Source of the DNA: Methylobacterium sp. W2
Lineage (GTDB): Bacteria; Pseudomonadota; Alphaproteobacteria; Rhizobiales; Beijerinckiaceae
Length of the DNA: 64,000 nucleotides
NCBI RefSeq assembly: GCF_020662345.1
Contig: NZ_VMOA01000010.1
Coordinates: 62,001-126,000, forward strand
Direction of reading: 5' to 3'
Shown: positions 31,498 to 40,016 of the stretch, one piece after another
Numbering within the stretch: position 1 is the first letter of the stretch
Layout: each line of letters opens with the position of its first letter
Notes under the pieces: generated by a model
The model's database searches: none
Told to the model about the DNA's origin: nothing
The model's input: only the letters and a program-made list of their open reading frames with translations
Position numbers and translations under genes: made by a program

Positions 31498-32040
31498 TCA
31501 CGATGCGACGGATGCCTTCGCCGCCAGGAGTAGTTCCTTCGCCAGCGCCTCGTCGTCGACGGCCCGTGCGAGGACGACGGCACCCACGAGCGTCGACAAC
31601 GTCGCCAGGGACCGTTGACGGCGACGTTCCTTCGAGGCCTTCGGCGTCAGGCCCGCGACGATGGACGCCAATCGCTCGACACCGTGGGTGAACCGTGCCC
31701 GGACGGGACTGGCCGTAGGCTCGCGGGCAACGTCGTTTGCGAGGGCAGCGAGTGGACAGCCTTTCCCCGGGGTCCGGACGTGGCCGAGGGAGAGGTAGTT
31801 CTCGACGACCGTATCGATGTTCCCGCGGTATTCCTCGGCCAGCGCGACGTCGAACGCCTCGGTCGCCAGTGCATCCTTGTTTGCGAACTGACCGTAGAAC
31901 CCGCCGTGGGTGAGGCCAGCGGAGCCCATGATGTCCGCCACTCCGATGCCGTGAAGGCCACGCTCACGGAACAGGGCCGAGGCGACCTCGACCACGCGCT
32001 GCCGGTTGAGCCTGGCCTGCTCCTGCGAAACCCTCGGCAT
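31498..32040 (-). CDS. TetR-family transcriptional regulator
   Basis: A 180-residue TetR repressor. The helix-turn-helix reads QRVVEVASALFRERGLHGIG, then DIMGSAGLTHGGFYGQFANK. The C-terminal half (ENYLSLGHVRTPGKGCPLAA) resembles the YcdC-like ligand domain of TetR proteins that respond to small molecules. It is the first gene of the minus-strand cluster, 85 bases upstream of the ketosynthase, and so probably regulates it and itself. Its likely operator region, 32041-32110, is AT-rich with an ATATAT palindrome, but I cannot identify a specific site. Confidence 0.9.
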   Translation of the reverse strand: MPRVSQEQARLNRQRVVEVASALFRERGLHGIGVADIMGSAGLTHGGFYGQFANKDALATEAFDVALAEEYRGNIDTVVENYLSLGHVRTPGKGCPLAALANDVAREPTASPVRARFTHGVERLASIVAGLTPKASKERRRQRSLATLSTLVGAVVLARAVDDEALAKELLLAAKASVAS

Positions 32041-32206
32041 TGCTTGGTCCTTCGACGCCCCTGGAAGCGTTATATATGTGCATCATCATCTAAATAAGGC
32101 AGACCCAACCAGGGTTCCCTTTGAAAGTGGCGGGAGGGAACGATGGACCTCCGTCCAAGGCGCAAGAGCCCGTCGCCTTCCATCCTTGCAGGACAAGACA
32201 TGATCC

Positions 32207-32533
32207 ATGAACGATCAGATCACCTCGGCATCCGTCACGGTGGAGTACGTGACGCTCCGGTCGTCGAAGCCGTTCGAGACGATGCGGGAGCCGCTGGAAG
32301 CCGTGGTGCCTCCCTTGGACCATGCTTTCGAGAAGTTCCTGCTGGACGGCAAAGTGGACGAGGCACGCGACCTTCTCGAACGGCTGGCTCCCCTCTCAAT
32401 CGTCGGCACTCGAGATCATGGCGGCGTGCTCGTTACCGCCGAGCTCACCCGTAAGGCCATCCAGTACGACACTCGTGACGAAAACATCGGCTTCAGACGT
32501 AGGAAGCGGTCGCGCGGCTTCCGCTCCGCATAG
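32207..32533 (+). pseudogene. DUF302-like protein, 3'-truncated
   Basis: The first 90 residues look like the DUF302 fold: VTVEYVTLRSSKPFETMREP, VVPPLDHAFEKF, then LSIVGTRDHGGVLVTAELTR and KAIQYD. In relatives the domain continues after the Tyr with a segment that begins I-G-N-P; here it ends in a basic tail, DENIGFRRRKRSRGFRSA. The 3' part is therefore probably replaced. A functional short protein cannot be excluded. Confidence 0.5.
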
Positions 32534-32770
32534 TCCTCGGTGATCCGTCCGCTCTCGGTATCCCACTTCCAATGGCACCTCGTTCCTCATATGTTCTGAT
32601 TGTCGATTTGAAACGGCTACTGCCTTGCCGGCCGATCCAGCATCATCCCGTCAACGAATCGTGGACAACTCCCGAATGGACGCGTGACGGCGGACCGGAT
32701 GGGAACGTAGACAGGGCCAATCTCGGTTGTCCGCGTGCAAGGATGCAGGCGCCGGCGGAAACGGGACGGA

Positions 32771-34216
32771 ATGACCACGCCACTCGATTGGACTAAGCTA
32801 CTCAGTACGCGGCGCCGGAAGGACGGTGACGCCGTTCTGACGCCGAACGAGAAGGCCTTGGAGGCTCGGACCGAGCACGAGCGAGATCACGACCGCATCC
32901 TGTTCTCGACGCCGGTCCGGCGGTTGCAGGACAAGACCCAGGTTTTCCCGCTGGAGCGCAACGACAGCGTACGGACCAGGCTCACCCACAGCCATGAAGT
33001 GGCGAACATGGCCCGCAGCATGGGAACCACGTTGGCCTTCGTGCACGGCGGAGCCTTGGGATTGCCCGACTGTGTCAACCCACTGCGCAACGTTCCGGCG
33101 CTGTTGGAGGCGGTCGGCCTTGCGTACGACCTTGGCAATCCGCCCTTCGGCCACCAGGGGGAAAGTGCCATCCAGGGATGGATGGCGAAGAACGCTACCC
33201 CGCGTGGCGAGAACGCGGGCTCGCTAGGCATCTTCGACGGATGGGCTCCATCGGAGGCGCAGAGACAGGATTTCCTCCGGTTCGAAGGCAATGCCCAGGC
33301 TTTCCGGCTGCTCACTAGGCTGCAGATCGTTAACGACGAGTTCGGCCTGAACATGACCTATGCCTTCCTCGCCGCGCTCATGAAGTACCCCGTCCCGTCG
33401 AACGAGACTAAGAAGGGGTCTCAGGCACGCAAGAAGTTCAACTTCTTCCAGTCCGAGGCCGACATCGTCCAGGATGTCTGGACAAGGACGGGCCTGTCCA
33501 AGGGCGTTCGCCATCCCCTGACCTTCGTCATGGAGGCTTGCGACGATATCGCATACTCGGTCGTCGACGTGGAAGATGCGGCCAAGAAGGGCCTGATCAA
33601 CTTTAACGTCCTCGTCGCCTGGCTGAAGCATCACGCCGAAGGCGACGAAGTCACGCTTTCGGTTGTGAAGAAGGCCGAGGAGCGGCACTCGGAGTTCCGC
33701 GGCAAGAGTCTGTCCCCGCGTGAGCTCGATGACATCTCGATGCAGATGTTCCGGGTCGACGCCATCGGCTGGATGGTCAATGCGGCCGTCACTGCCTTCG
33801 TGGAGAACAAGGACGCGATCCTGGTCGGCGAGTTCGACAAGGAACTGATGGCGGTGAGCAAGGCGGATAAGCTATGGGCCTCGCTGAAGAGCTTCGCCAA
33901 GCAACACGTCTACAGCCACCGGAAGGTCCTTGAGGTGGAACTCGAAGGCCACCGTACCATCCATGCCCTGATGGATATGTTCTGGTCGGCCATCACGGAT
34001 AGGGCCGACGCCACGGATCTCTCCTCGCGTCGTCCGCCCCTATCCGGATACGTCTATTCGCTGATCTCGGAAAACTACCGCCGGGTGGCGGAGGGGCCCA
34101 ACAACAGGATGCCGATGCGTTATCGCGAGCTCCAGCTTGTCACCGACATGATCTCGGGAATGAGCGACAGCTTCGCCATCGCCCTCCACGAAGACCTGAG
34201 GCGCCACCATGCGTAA
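32771..34216 (+). CDS. dGTPase-like HD-domain protein (degenerate HD motif)
   Basis: A 481-residue protein of the deoxyguanosine triphosphate triphosphohydrolase family. Family motifs are LFSTPVRRLQDKTQV, RTRLTHSHEVANMARSMG (His at 73) and ACDDIAYSVVDVEDA. The central metal-binding His-Asp, normally LAHDxGNPPFGH, reads LAYDLGNPPFGHQGE, with Tyr at 119 (TAC at 33125-33127). Loss of this His should impair metal binding, so the protein may be a regulator or a changed enzyme. The start ATG at 32771 follows GGGACGGA. Its end overlaps the next gene by 8 bases, implying a functional pair. Confidence 0.87.
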   Translation: MTTPLDWTKLLSTRRRKDGDAVLTPNEKALEARTEHERDHDRILFSTPVRRLQDKTQVFPLERNDSVRTRLTHSHEVANMARSMGTTLAFVHGGALGLPDCVNPLRNVPALLEAVGLAYDLGNPPFGHQGESAIQGWMAKNATPRGENAGSLGIFDGWAPSEAQRQDFLRFEGNAQAFRLLTRLQIVNDEFGLNMTYAFLAALMKYPVPSNETKKGSQARKKFNFFQSEADIVQDVWTRTGLSKGVRHPLTFVMEACDDIAYSVVDVEDAAKKGLINFNVLVAWLKHHAEGDEVTLSVVKKAEERHSEFRGKSLSPRELDDISMQMFRVDAIGWMVNAAVTAFVENKDAILVGEFDKELMAVSKADKLWASLKSFAKQHVYSHRKVLEVELEGHRTIHALMDMFWSAITDRADATDLSSRRPPLSGYVYSLISENYRRVAEGPNNRMPMRYRELQLVTDMISGMSDSFAIALHEDLRRHHA

Positions 34217-34985
34217 GGGCGAGGCCGCGGCCTGCAATTCGAGCGAACTGGCCCGCCGCATGCGCGCGTTCATTTCAGACCCCGCGCGCGGCGGCCCGGA
34301 GATCGCCGACATGATCGGGCATCTCGGGGCCATCGGCGAGGTGGCGATCTTCGGAGGCATGCCCCGCGACATCGCGAAGGGCGGGGCGGACGCGTTCCGC
34401 TCCGACGTGGACCTTGTGGTCGATACCTCGGATGACCGCTTGGCCGAGTTGCTTCGTAGCGGGCATGCGGTCCGCAATCGCTTCGGCGGCTACCGGCTCA
34501 AGGGACAGCGCCACACCTATGACATCTGGGCACTCCAATCGACCTGGGCGGTCCGGTCGGGCCATGTCCCCGTGTCGGGCTTGGCCGATCTCATTCGAAC
34601 CACGTTCTTCGACCGTGATGCCGTGGTATATCTCTGCAATACCGGTCGCATTCATCACGCGCGGCGTTATTGGTCATGCCTGAAGGACGATACGGTCGAC
34701 ATAAACCTCGAAGCGAACCCGAATGTGGAAGGCGCCATCGTCCGGGCGCTCCGCCTGATCGTGGATTGCAAGCAAAAGGCCGGGCCGCGGCTCGTACAAT
34801 ATCTAGCGGACACGTCCCGTACCTCATCGTATCGTCTAGACCCTGCGACGATGGAGTGCCTGCAGGCCCTAACAACCTCATGGTCGCTCTTGCAGGAGGT
34901 GCACCACACGGCACCTGCAAGCCTGAACGTGAGGAGGAAGCCAAGGAAGCGGTACCGTGCGCGCTCCGCCAGTGCGGTAGCTTGA
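34209..34985 (+). CDS. Nucleotidyltransferase-fold protein coupled to dGTPase-like gene
   Basis: A 258-residue protein. Near the N-terminus it has a polymerase-beta-type nucleotidyltransferase signature: FGGMPRD at 48-54, then SDVDLVVD at 65-72 with the metal-binding Asp pair. This resembles the head of CCA-adding/poly(A) polymerases. The remaining part (YRLKGQRHTYDIWALQSTWA and a helical C-terminal half) matches no family I can name. It overlaps the dGTPase-like gene by 8 bases, so the two are cotranslated. Nucleotide transfer to a protein, RNA or small molecule is possible; the target is not visible. Confidence 0.7.
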   Translation: MRKGEAAACNSSELARRMRAFISDPARGGPEIADMIGHLGAIGEVAIFGGMPRDIAKGGADAFRSDVDLVVDTSDDRLAELLRSGHAVRNRFGGYRLKGQRHTYDIWALQSTWAVRSGHVPVSGLADLIRTTFFDRDAVVYLCNTGRIHHARRYWSCLKDDTVDINLEANPNVEGAIVRALRLIVDCKQKAGPRLVQYLADTSRTSSYRLDPATMECLQALTTSWSLLQEVHHTAPASLNVRRKPRKRYRARSASAVA

Positions 34986-35307
34986 AGGTTCCTGCGCCTC
35001 GACACGATGTTGGGGAGTGATGCAAACGGATGGATCAACCTTTCCGGCAATAGTTGCGGAGGGCGTTTCGGTTTATCCCTGCCTGCGACGGTACCACCGG
35101 CTGCCGTCCTCGCGATGCTCGCTCGCGAAGTATTTGGTGTGCGTCACGCGGATGCCCACTATCGAGTTGAGCCGGCACGGTGTGAGAGGCTTTTCCTGGG
35201 CGTTGGCCTCCCTACCAGTGGACGCAGGCAACGTTGCATAGGCGCCAGTGCGACGAAACTTCGGGGACTGCGAGACTGCCGTGGGCTCGGTAGGCCGTAT
35301 TGTGATT
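34986..35307. other. Intergenic region, no gene seen
   Basis: The stretch between the nucleotidyltransferase gene and the minus-strand unknown frame contains only overlapping short frames without family resemblance. No clear terminator hairpin was found. Confidence 0.45.
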
Positions 35308-35697
35308 TCATCCCTGATAGAGGAGATTAGCTCCTTTCAGATCCTCGCATGCCAGCCTTATGTAGCTTGCAATCAGCAGGTTACTGATGATCCGGCGACA
35401 GATCCAAAGCGTCCCGGACTCCTCGACCGGCAGCGCATCCACTGTCTCCTTCGGGTAGGCACGCTCCATATGGGCCTCGTCGCGGACCCGTCGCCGCCTG
35501 CTCCCGATCTGGATCGCCGCATCGGTCCCCAGGAGTTCGCCGCAACAGCGAAGGGCAGCCTCCTTCTCCCAGGGACCGAACAGGCCGAGGGCCGCCCCGA
35601 CCCGAGGCTGGCGACCCCCGACGTCGGGCACCTCCAGATCAGGCAGGATCAACGAGACCCTCGTCATGCCCGGCACCGCCCCGCGCAGATCCTCCAC
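35308..35697 (-). CDS. Hypothetical protein, possibly 5'-truncated
   Basis: A frame starting with GTG at 35697 encodes 129 residues (VPGMTRVSLILPDLEVPDVG, LFGPWEKEAALRCCGELLGT, then RRRRVRDEAHMERAYPKETV). The same frame stays open upstream to about 35838 and there encodes a Cys-rich stretch, PCLACRNHDRLLAPCPGRDG, but without an ATG before the TAG at 35839-35841. The gene may have lost its 5' end. I do not recognise a family. It lies downstream of the SagB-like and QueC-like genes on the same strand, but 500 bases away. Confidence 0.35.
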   Translation of the reverse strand: MEDLRGAVPGMTRVSLILPDLEVPDVGGRQPRVGAALGLFGPWEKEAALRCCGELLGTDAAIQIGSRRRRVRDEAHMERAYPKETVDALPVEESGTLWICRRIISNLLIASYIRLACEDLKGANLLYQG

Positions 35698-35838
35698 CGT
35701 CCAGGCCGGCAGGGCCGCGCGCCTATAGAGGCGGTCGAAGCCGTCTCTCCCGGGGCAAGGTGCAAGCAGGCGGTCGTGGTTGCGACATGCCAGGCATGGC
35801 CGACGAAACAGCCGGTCCGTAGAGGATAGGGCGCGGCG

Positions 35839-36204
35839 CTACACGCTACGTCCTATGATCCGGGCCGCGAATCCCGGCCCCCGCACTTCGTGGGCACGCG
35901 GCGCCGGCCGTGCCCCGTCCGACGCGGTCGCGTGAGACTCGGGCGAAGTGTTCGCGATGGCGGATCGCAGTCGGATGACCGACCTCGGCGATACCCTTAG
36001 CCGAAAAGGAGCTCGATCGTGTAGGCCCGGGTCACCTCGGGGGGGCGGGCGTTGTGCGATCTTCGTCACCCCGTTGTTCCACGTTCTGATCGCCTCGTCC
36101 TTCCGCGGCAGGCCCGAGCCCCGAGCCGTGGATGCGGGCGGGGATGGGCGACCGCACCAAACAGGACGGAGCCGTCGGGGAGGCTTCGGCCCGGACGCGT
36201 CGGG
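35839..36204. other. Intergenic region downstream of SagB-like gene
   Basis: About 365 GC-rich bases with no convincing gene. Short frames on both strands (for example 35839-36069 minus and 35948-36208 plus) have low-complexity Arg/Pro-rich products typical of shadow frames. Confidence 0.45.
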
Positions 36205-36885
36205 CTAGCCGGGTTTCCCCAGAAGGGCACCGCCGACCGCGACGAACCTCGGTTCGGGGAACCCGAGCGGTCCGACGAGATCCTGCCCCAGGAAGCCGAG
36301 GGGGCACGCCGTCATCCCGAGCCACTCAGCCGCGAGGCACAGGGTCGCCGTCAGGCAACCGGCATCCCGAAGCACGAGGCTAGCGGGATGCTCGTAGGCG
36401 GCGGCTACCTTGTCGGTGTCGGCGAGAAACCGAACGGTGCATCCCCGTCGCCATCCCAGGACGGCCTGCAAGGCCACACCGTTCCTAAACCCGACATCCC
36501 CCGCGTCCGCGTCGAGGAGGCCGAAAGCGTGAGCGGCGGGGTCGTAGATGCGCGGTGCGGTGCCTGCATCGTCGATGCAGACCATGCGGATTGGTTGGAG
36601 CCCTCCGGCTGACGGGGCGGGCCCGCGTCGCGCGACAAGGCCGGCGCGCCCTAGCGTCGGGGCCGCGGTGTCGACGGTGACGTGGCTCAGCAGAGTGCCC
36701 ACGGCATCCCAGCCTATGGAAGCCCCGACCGCGGACCGCCTAGCGGTCAGGACGTCGTGGAAATCACGGCCGGCATTTGGTCCGGGCGACGGCAACGACT
36801 CCCATCCCAGCACGACGGGCCGAAACTCGGTCCAGGCGGAGGGAACGCCGCGCGGGCGCGGTTCCTCAATGCGGGTCCCAGCCAA
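36205..36885 (-). CDS. SagB-like nitroreductase-fold protein
   Basis: A 226-residue protein resembling SagB/ThcOx-type FMN dehydrogenases. It has an Arg-rich start FHDVLTARRSAVGASIGWDA, the central GPAPSAGGLQPIRMVCID (like the PSAGGLYP motif) and a C-terminal LAAEWLGMTACPLGFLG. SagB enzymes oxidise azoline rings in modified peptides; other members act on small molecules. No azoline cyclodehydratase or precursor peptide is visible nearby. Its start lies inside the 3' end of the QueC-like gene (about 20 bases overlap), so the two are coupled. Confidence 0.68.
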   Translation of the reverse strand: MAGTRIEEPRPRGVPSAWTEFRPVVLGWESLPSPGPNAGRDFHDVLTARRSAVGASIGWDAVGTLLSHVTVDTAAPTLGRAGLVARRGPAPSAGGLQPIRMVCIDDAGTAPRIYDPAAHAFGLLDADAGDVGFRNGVALQAVLGWRRGCTVRFLADTDKVAAAYEHPASLVLRDAGCLTATLCLAAEWLGMTACPLGFLGQDLVGPLGFPEPRFVAVGGALLGKPG

Positions 36886-37459
36886 GGGCCTTCCAGGTTC
36901 GATAGTTTTTCACGCAGCCGCGGCACCGACCGCAGGCGAGGTCGCCGACATGGCAGGAATGTGCCCAGGCCAGCACCTCGCGGGGGATGCCGGACACCCG
37001 CACAAGTTCCGGCGCGTCCATGCCGATGGCGGGTGCGTTCACAGTAAGCCCGCCTTCCTGCAGGGCCATCAGGCCCGAGATGGCGGCCACGAAGTCGGGG
37101 CGTCCGTCGGCATGCTCGGCGTCGGTCACTAGCGCCCCGATCAACAGCGTGCGGACGCCGAGCCTCAAGGCCGCGATACCCGCCAGCGTCAGGATCAACT
37201 GGTTGCGGAACGGCCACCATTCCGGGATCGGGGCGGCATGGAGGGCGGGCGTGCCGGAAAGATCGCCCGAGCCAAGCGCAGAGCAGTCGGCCCGGATCGT
37301 CTCGTGGGGTATGCCGATGGCCGCGCAGACCGCTCCGGCCGCCCTCAGCTCCGCTCCCGCCGGCCGTTGGCCGTAGTCGACCGAGATGGCGACGTCGGGC
37401 TTCTTCCACCATGCGATGGCGGTTGAGTCCATGCCGCCGGACAGGAGGAGGGCCCTCAT
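36866..37459 (-). CDS. QueC-like PP-loop ATPase (7-cyano-7-deazaguanine synthase family)
   Basis: A 197-residue protein with the ATP-binding PP-loop SGGMDS at 7-12, VSVDYGQ-like AISVDYGQRPAGAELRAAGA, and a C-terminal zinc site CHVGDLACGRCRGC (Cys 169, 176, 179, 182) as in QueC. True QueC makes preQ0 for queuosine; QueC relatives also occur in anti-phage gene sets such as Qat and some CBASS loci. No queD, queE or folE lies nearby, which favours a specialised role. The start ATG is only about 10 bases from the end of an IS21 element, so native upstream sequence is lost. Confidence 0.8.
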   Translation of the reverse strand: MRALLLSGGMDSTAIAWWKKPDVAISVDYGQRPAGAELRAAGAVCAAIGIPHETIRADCSALGSGDLSGTPALHAAPIPEWWPFRNQLILTLAGIAALRLGVRTLLIGALVTDAEHADGRPDFVAAISGLMALQEGGLTVNAPAIGMDAPELVRVSGIPREVLAWAHSCHVGDLACGRCRGCVKNYRTWKALGWDPH

Positions 37460-37624
37460 GCGGTGGGAATGTCAAACAGCGTTGAACATTGACCCTGGAT
37501 CGGCGTCGAACTTTGACCCCCTGGATGGGTATGGCGGGACGCCCCTGATCAGCCCGGCGAAGCGGGTCGGGGTGGCGCAGCCGGGCTGATCAGGGGTCCA
37601 GCAGGCGCGACGTGTGTGCCGGCC

Positions 37625-38359
37625 TCAGGCGCGGTTCTTGAAGCGCCAGCTCTCGTTGCCGGTCTCGACGATCTCGCAATGGTGGGTGAGCCGGTCGAGC
37701 AGCGCCGTGGTCATCTTGGCATCGCCGGCGAACACGCTCGGCCATTCCCCGAAGGCGAGGTTGGTGGTGACCACGATTGAGGTGGTCTCGTAGAGCTTGC
37801 TGATCAGGTGGAACAGGAGCTGGCCGCCCGACTGCGCGAAGGGCAGGTAGCCAAGTTCGTCGAGCACCACGAGATCGAGCCGAGCGAGATGGTCGGCGAT
37901 GCGGCTCTGCCGGCCGGCGCGCGCCTCGGCTTCGAGCCGGTTGACGAGATCGACCACGTTGTAGAAACGGCCCCGCGCCCCGTCTCGGATGCAGGCCCGC
38001 GCGATGGCGATGGCGAGGTGGGTCTTGCCGGTGCCGGTGCCGCCCACGAGCACGACGTTGCGCTGATGCGCCAGGAACTCGCCGCCGGCGAGATCACGCA
38101 CCAGCCCCTCGTTGATCGGAGTGCCGTCGAAGGCGAACTCGGCGATGTCCTTGGCCAGGGGCAGCTTGGCGATCGTCATCTGGTAGCGGATCGAGCGTGC
38201 CTGCTTCTCGGAGATCTCGGCCTGAAGCAGGTCGCCGACGATCTGCTGCGGCTCGTGGGTGCGCTTGACCGCGATCTTGATGATCTCGTCGTAGGCGGCC
38301 TTCATGCCGAAGAGCTTCAGCTCGCCCATGGTGGCGAGGATGTGCTGGCGTTCCATCAT
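37625..38359 (-). CDS. istB: IS21 transposition helper ATPase IstB
   Basis: A 244-residue AAA+ ATPase. It shows Walker [12 protein letters not shown], Walker [21 protein letters not shown] and the family sensor segment [20 protein letters not shown], with the C-terminal [18 protein letters not shown]. It activates the IstA transposase at the target. The start overlaps the istA stop by 4 bases, the normal arrangement. Confidence 0.95.
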   Translation of the reverse strand: MMERQHILATMGELKLFGMKAAYDEIIKIAVKRTHEPQQIVGDLLQAEISEKQARSIRYQMTIAKLPLAKDIAEFAFDGTPINEGLVRDLAGGEFLAHQRNVVLVGGTGTGKTHLAIAIARACIRDGARGRFYNVVDLVNRLEAEARAGRQSRIADHLARLDLVVLDELGYLPFAQSGGQLLFHLISKLYETTSIVVTTNLAFGEWPSVFAGDAKMTTALLDRLTHHCEIVETGNESWRFKNRA

Positions 38360-39855
38360 GGGGCTCTCCTCAGGCTGTCGTAGCGGGCACAGTCGGCGAC
38401 CGGCTCGTGGCGCAGCCGCAGGCTCTCGGGCGTCAGGATGGTGACGGGCGCGGTGGGGGCGCGCTGCCGGGCGAGGATGTTGAGGACAACATCGGCCGAG
38501 TGGACGCCCTCGCGCAGGGCCTCGGCGCAGGCCGCTTCGACGGCCGGCAACCCGTCGGCGAGCACGGCGGTGAGGATCTCCACCATCTGCCGGTCACCCC
38601 CGGCATTGCCGGAGAGCTTGCGTCGGACCCGGTCGAGGGCGGCGGGCAGCACCCAGTCCTTGAACGGTGCGCCGTTGCGGAGCGCGCCGGGTTTGCGGGC
38701 GAGCACGGGGACATAGTGCCAGGGATCGAACACGGTCTGATCCCGGCCGAAGGCGCGCTCGTGCTCGGCGACGACGCGCCCGTCCTGCCGGATCTCGACG
38801 CGCCCGGCGTAGGCCCGCACCTCGACCGGTCGACCGATGGCCGAGGCGGCGACCGAGTAGCGGTTGTTGTCGAAGCGCACGAGGCAGGTCGTGGACACCG
38901 AGGCGGTGATGGCGTGGAAGCCGTCGAAGCGGCCGGCATAGGGAACGAGGGCTGCCCGCTCGGCCTCGAACCGCTCCCAGATGTTGTGCTCACGCTCCTC
39001 GGGATGAGGATGCACCTTGGCGTAGGCGATCACCTGATCGAGCAGGAGCGCGTTCAGCTCCTCGTAGCTCTTCACCCGGACACGCGGGGTGAAGAAGCGC
39101 TCGCGCACCAGCCCGACCTGGTTCTCGACCTGGCCCTTCTCCCAGCCCGAGGCCGGCGTGCAGGCGACCGGATCGACGAGGTAGTGCGAGCACATCTGCA
39201 GGAAGCGGCGGTTGTAGGCGCGCTCGCGCCCGACGAAGATCGTCTCCACCGCGGTCTTCATGTTGTCGTAGATGCCGCGCTGGCAGGTGCCTTGGAAGAA
39301 CGCGAACGCCCGGTCGTGGGCGTCGAACACCATCTCCTGGCTCTCGCGCGGATAGGCCCGCACGAACAGCATGCGCGAGTGGCAGAGCCGGACGTGGGCG
39401 ACCTTGACCGTGACGGTCGTGCCGCCGATCAGCACGATCTCGTGGCTCCAGTCGAACTGGTAGGCCTCGCCCGGGGCGAACGACAGCGGCACGAAGGCCT
39501 GCGCCGTGACCGAGGCGCGCTCGCGCTTCCAGGATTTGGCATAACGCCGAACGGCATCGTAGCCGCCCTCGTAGCCGAGCCCGCGCAGCGCCTCGTAGAT
39601 CCGGATCAGCGTCAGCCGCTCGCGGGCCGACCTGCCGGCGTTGGTGGTCAGTATCCGATCGAGATCGTCGCGCCATGGCCCGAGCTTGGGCAGTGGCTGC
39701 ACCTCACGCTCATAGGCGAAGGCGGTGGCTCCCGACCGGATGACCTTCCGGACCGTGTTGCGGGAGACGTGCAGGTCGCGGACGATGTCCTTAATCGCGC
39801 GGCCGCGGGTGAAGAACTCGCGCCGGATGCGCGCAATCGTGTCCACGCCCTTCAT
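38356..39855 (-). CDS. istA: IS21 transposase IstA
   Basis: A 499-residue transposase. It has an N-terminal helix-turn-helix ([20 protein letters not shown]), then an integrase-type DDE core with [33 protein letters not shown] and a later Glu in [20 protein letters not shown]. Length and order with istB are normal, and the element looks intact. Confidence 0.95.
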   Translation of the reverse strand: MKGVDTIARIRREFFTRGRAIKDIVRDLHVSRNTVRKVIRSGATAFAYEREVQPLPKLGPWRDDLDRILTTNAGRSARERLTLIRIYEALRGLGYEGGYDAVRRYAKSWKRERASVTAQAFVPLSFAPGEAYQFDWSHEIVLIGGTTVTVKVAHVRLCHSRMLFVRAYPRESQEMVFDAHDRAFAFFQGTCQRGIYDNMKTAVETIFVGRERAYNRRFLQMCSHYLVDPVACTPASGWEKGQVENQVGLVRERFFTPRVRVKSYEELNALLLDQVIAYAKVHPHPEEREHNIWERFEAERAALVPYAGRFDGFHAITASVSTTCLVRFDNNRYSVAASAIGRPVEVRAYAGRVEIRQDGRVVAEHERAFGRDQTVFDPWHYVPVLARKPGALRNGAPFKDWVLPAALDRVRRKLSGNAGGDRQMVEILTAVLADGLPAVEAACAEALREGVHSADVVLNILARQRAPTAPVTILTPESLRLRHEPVADCARYDSLRRAP

Positions 39856-40016
39856 CCCCCTACACCACCCTTCCGACCGTACCGGAGGGCAGTCTGCGAG
39901 AACGAGGTTAGGGGGTCAGAATTGGACGCCGATCCCCCGCCTCACGGGGTCAAAGTTGCACGCCGAAACACAACCCAACCTGATCGGATGCGGCTCTAGA
40001 GTGCGTTTGGCGCCCG

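Larger units (their letters stand above)
37470..39970. mobile_element. IS21-family insertion sequence
   Basis: An element of about 2.5 kb holding istB and istA on the minus strand. The ends carry related multiple repeats: the left end reads TGTCAAACAGCG followed by TTGAACATTGACCCT and CGAACTTTGACCCCCT, and the right end read inward starts TGTTTCGGCGTGCAACTTTGA and has a second copy ending TTCTGACCCCCT. I could not find a clear target duplication, so the exact ends may be off by a few bases. It landed just upstream of the QueC-like gene. Confidence 0.78.

Noticed and set aside
36205..37459. Complete Qat or type IV CBASS defence system
   Set aside because: Only the QueC-like component is present. 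No QatA ATPase, QatD TatD-like nuclease, TGT-like enzyme or recognisable CD-NTase is adjacent, and the nucleotidyltransferase at 34209 resembles CCA/poly(A)-type heads and lies on the other strand.
38407..39999. 530-residue plus-strand open frame
   Set aside because: Antisense to istA of the IS21 element; no domain resemblance.
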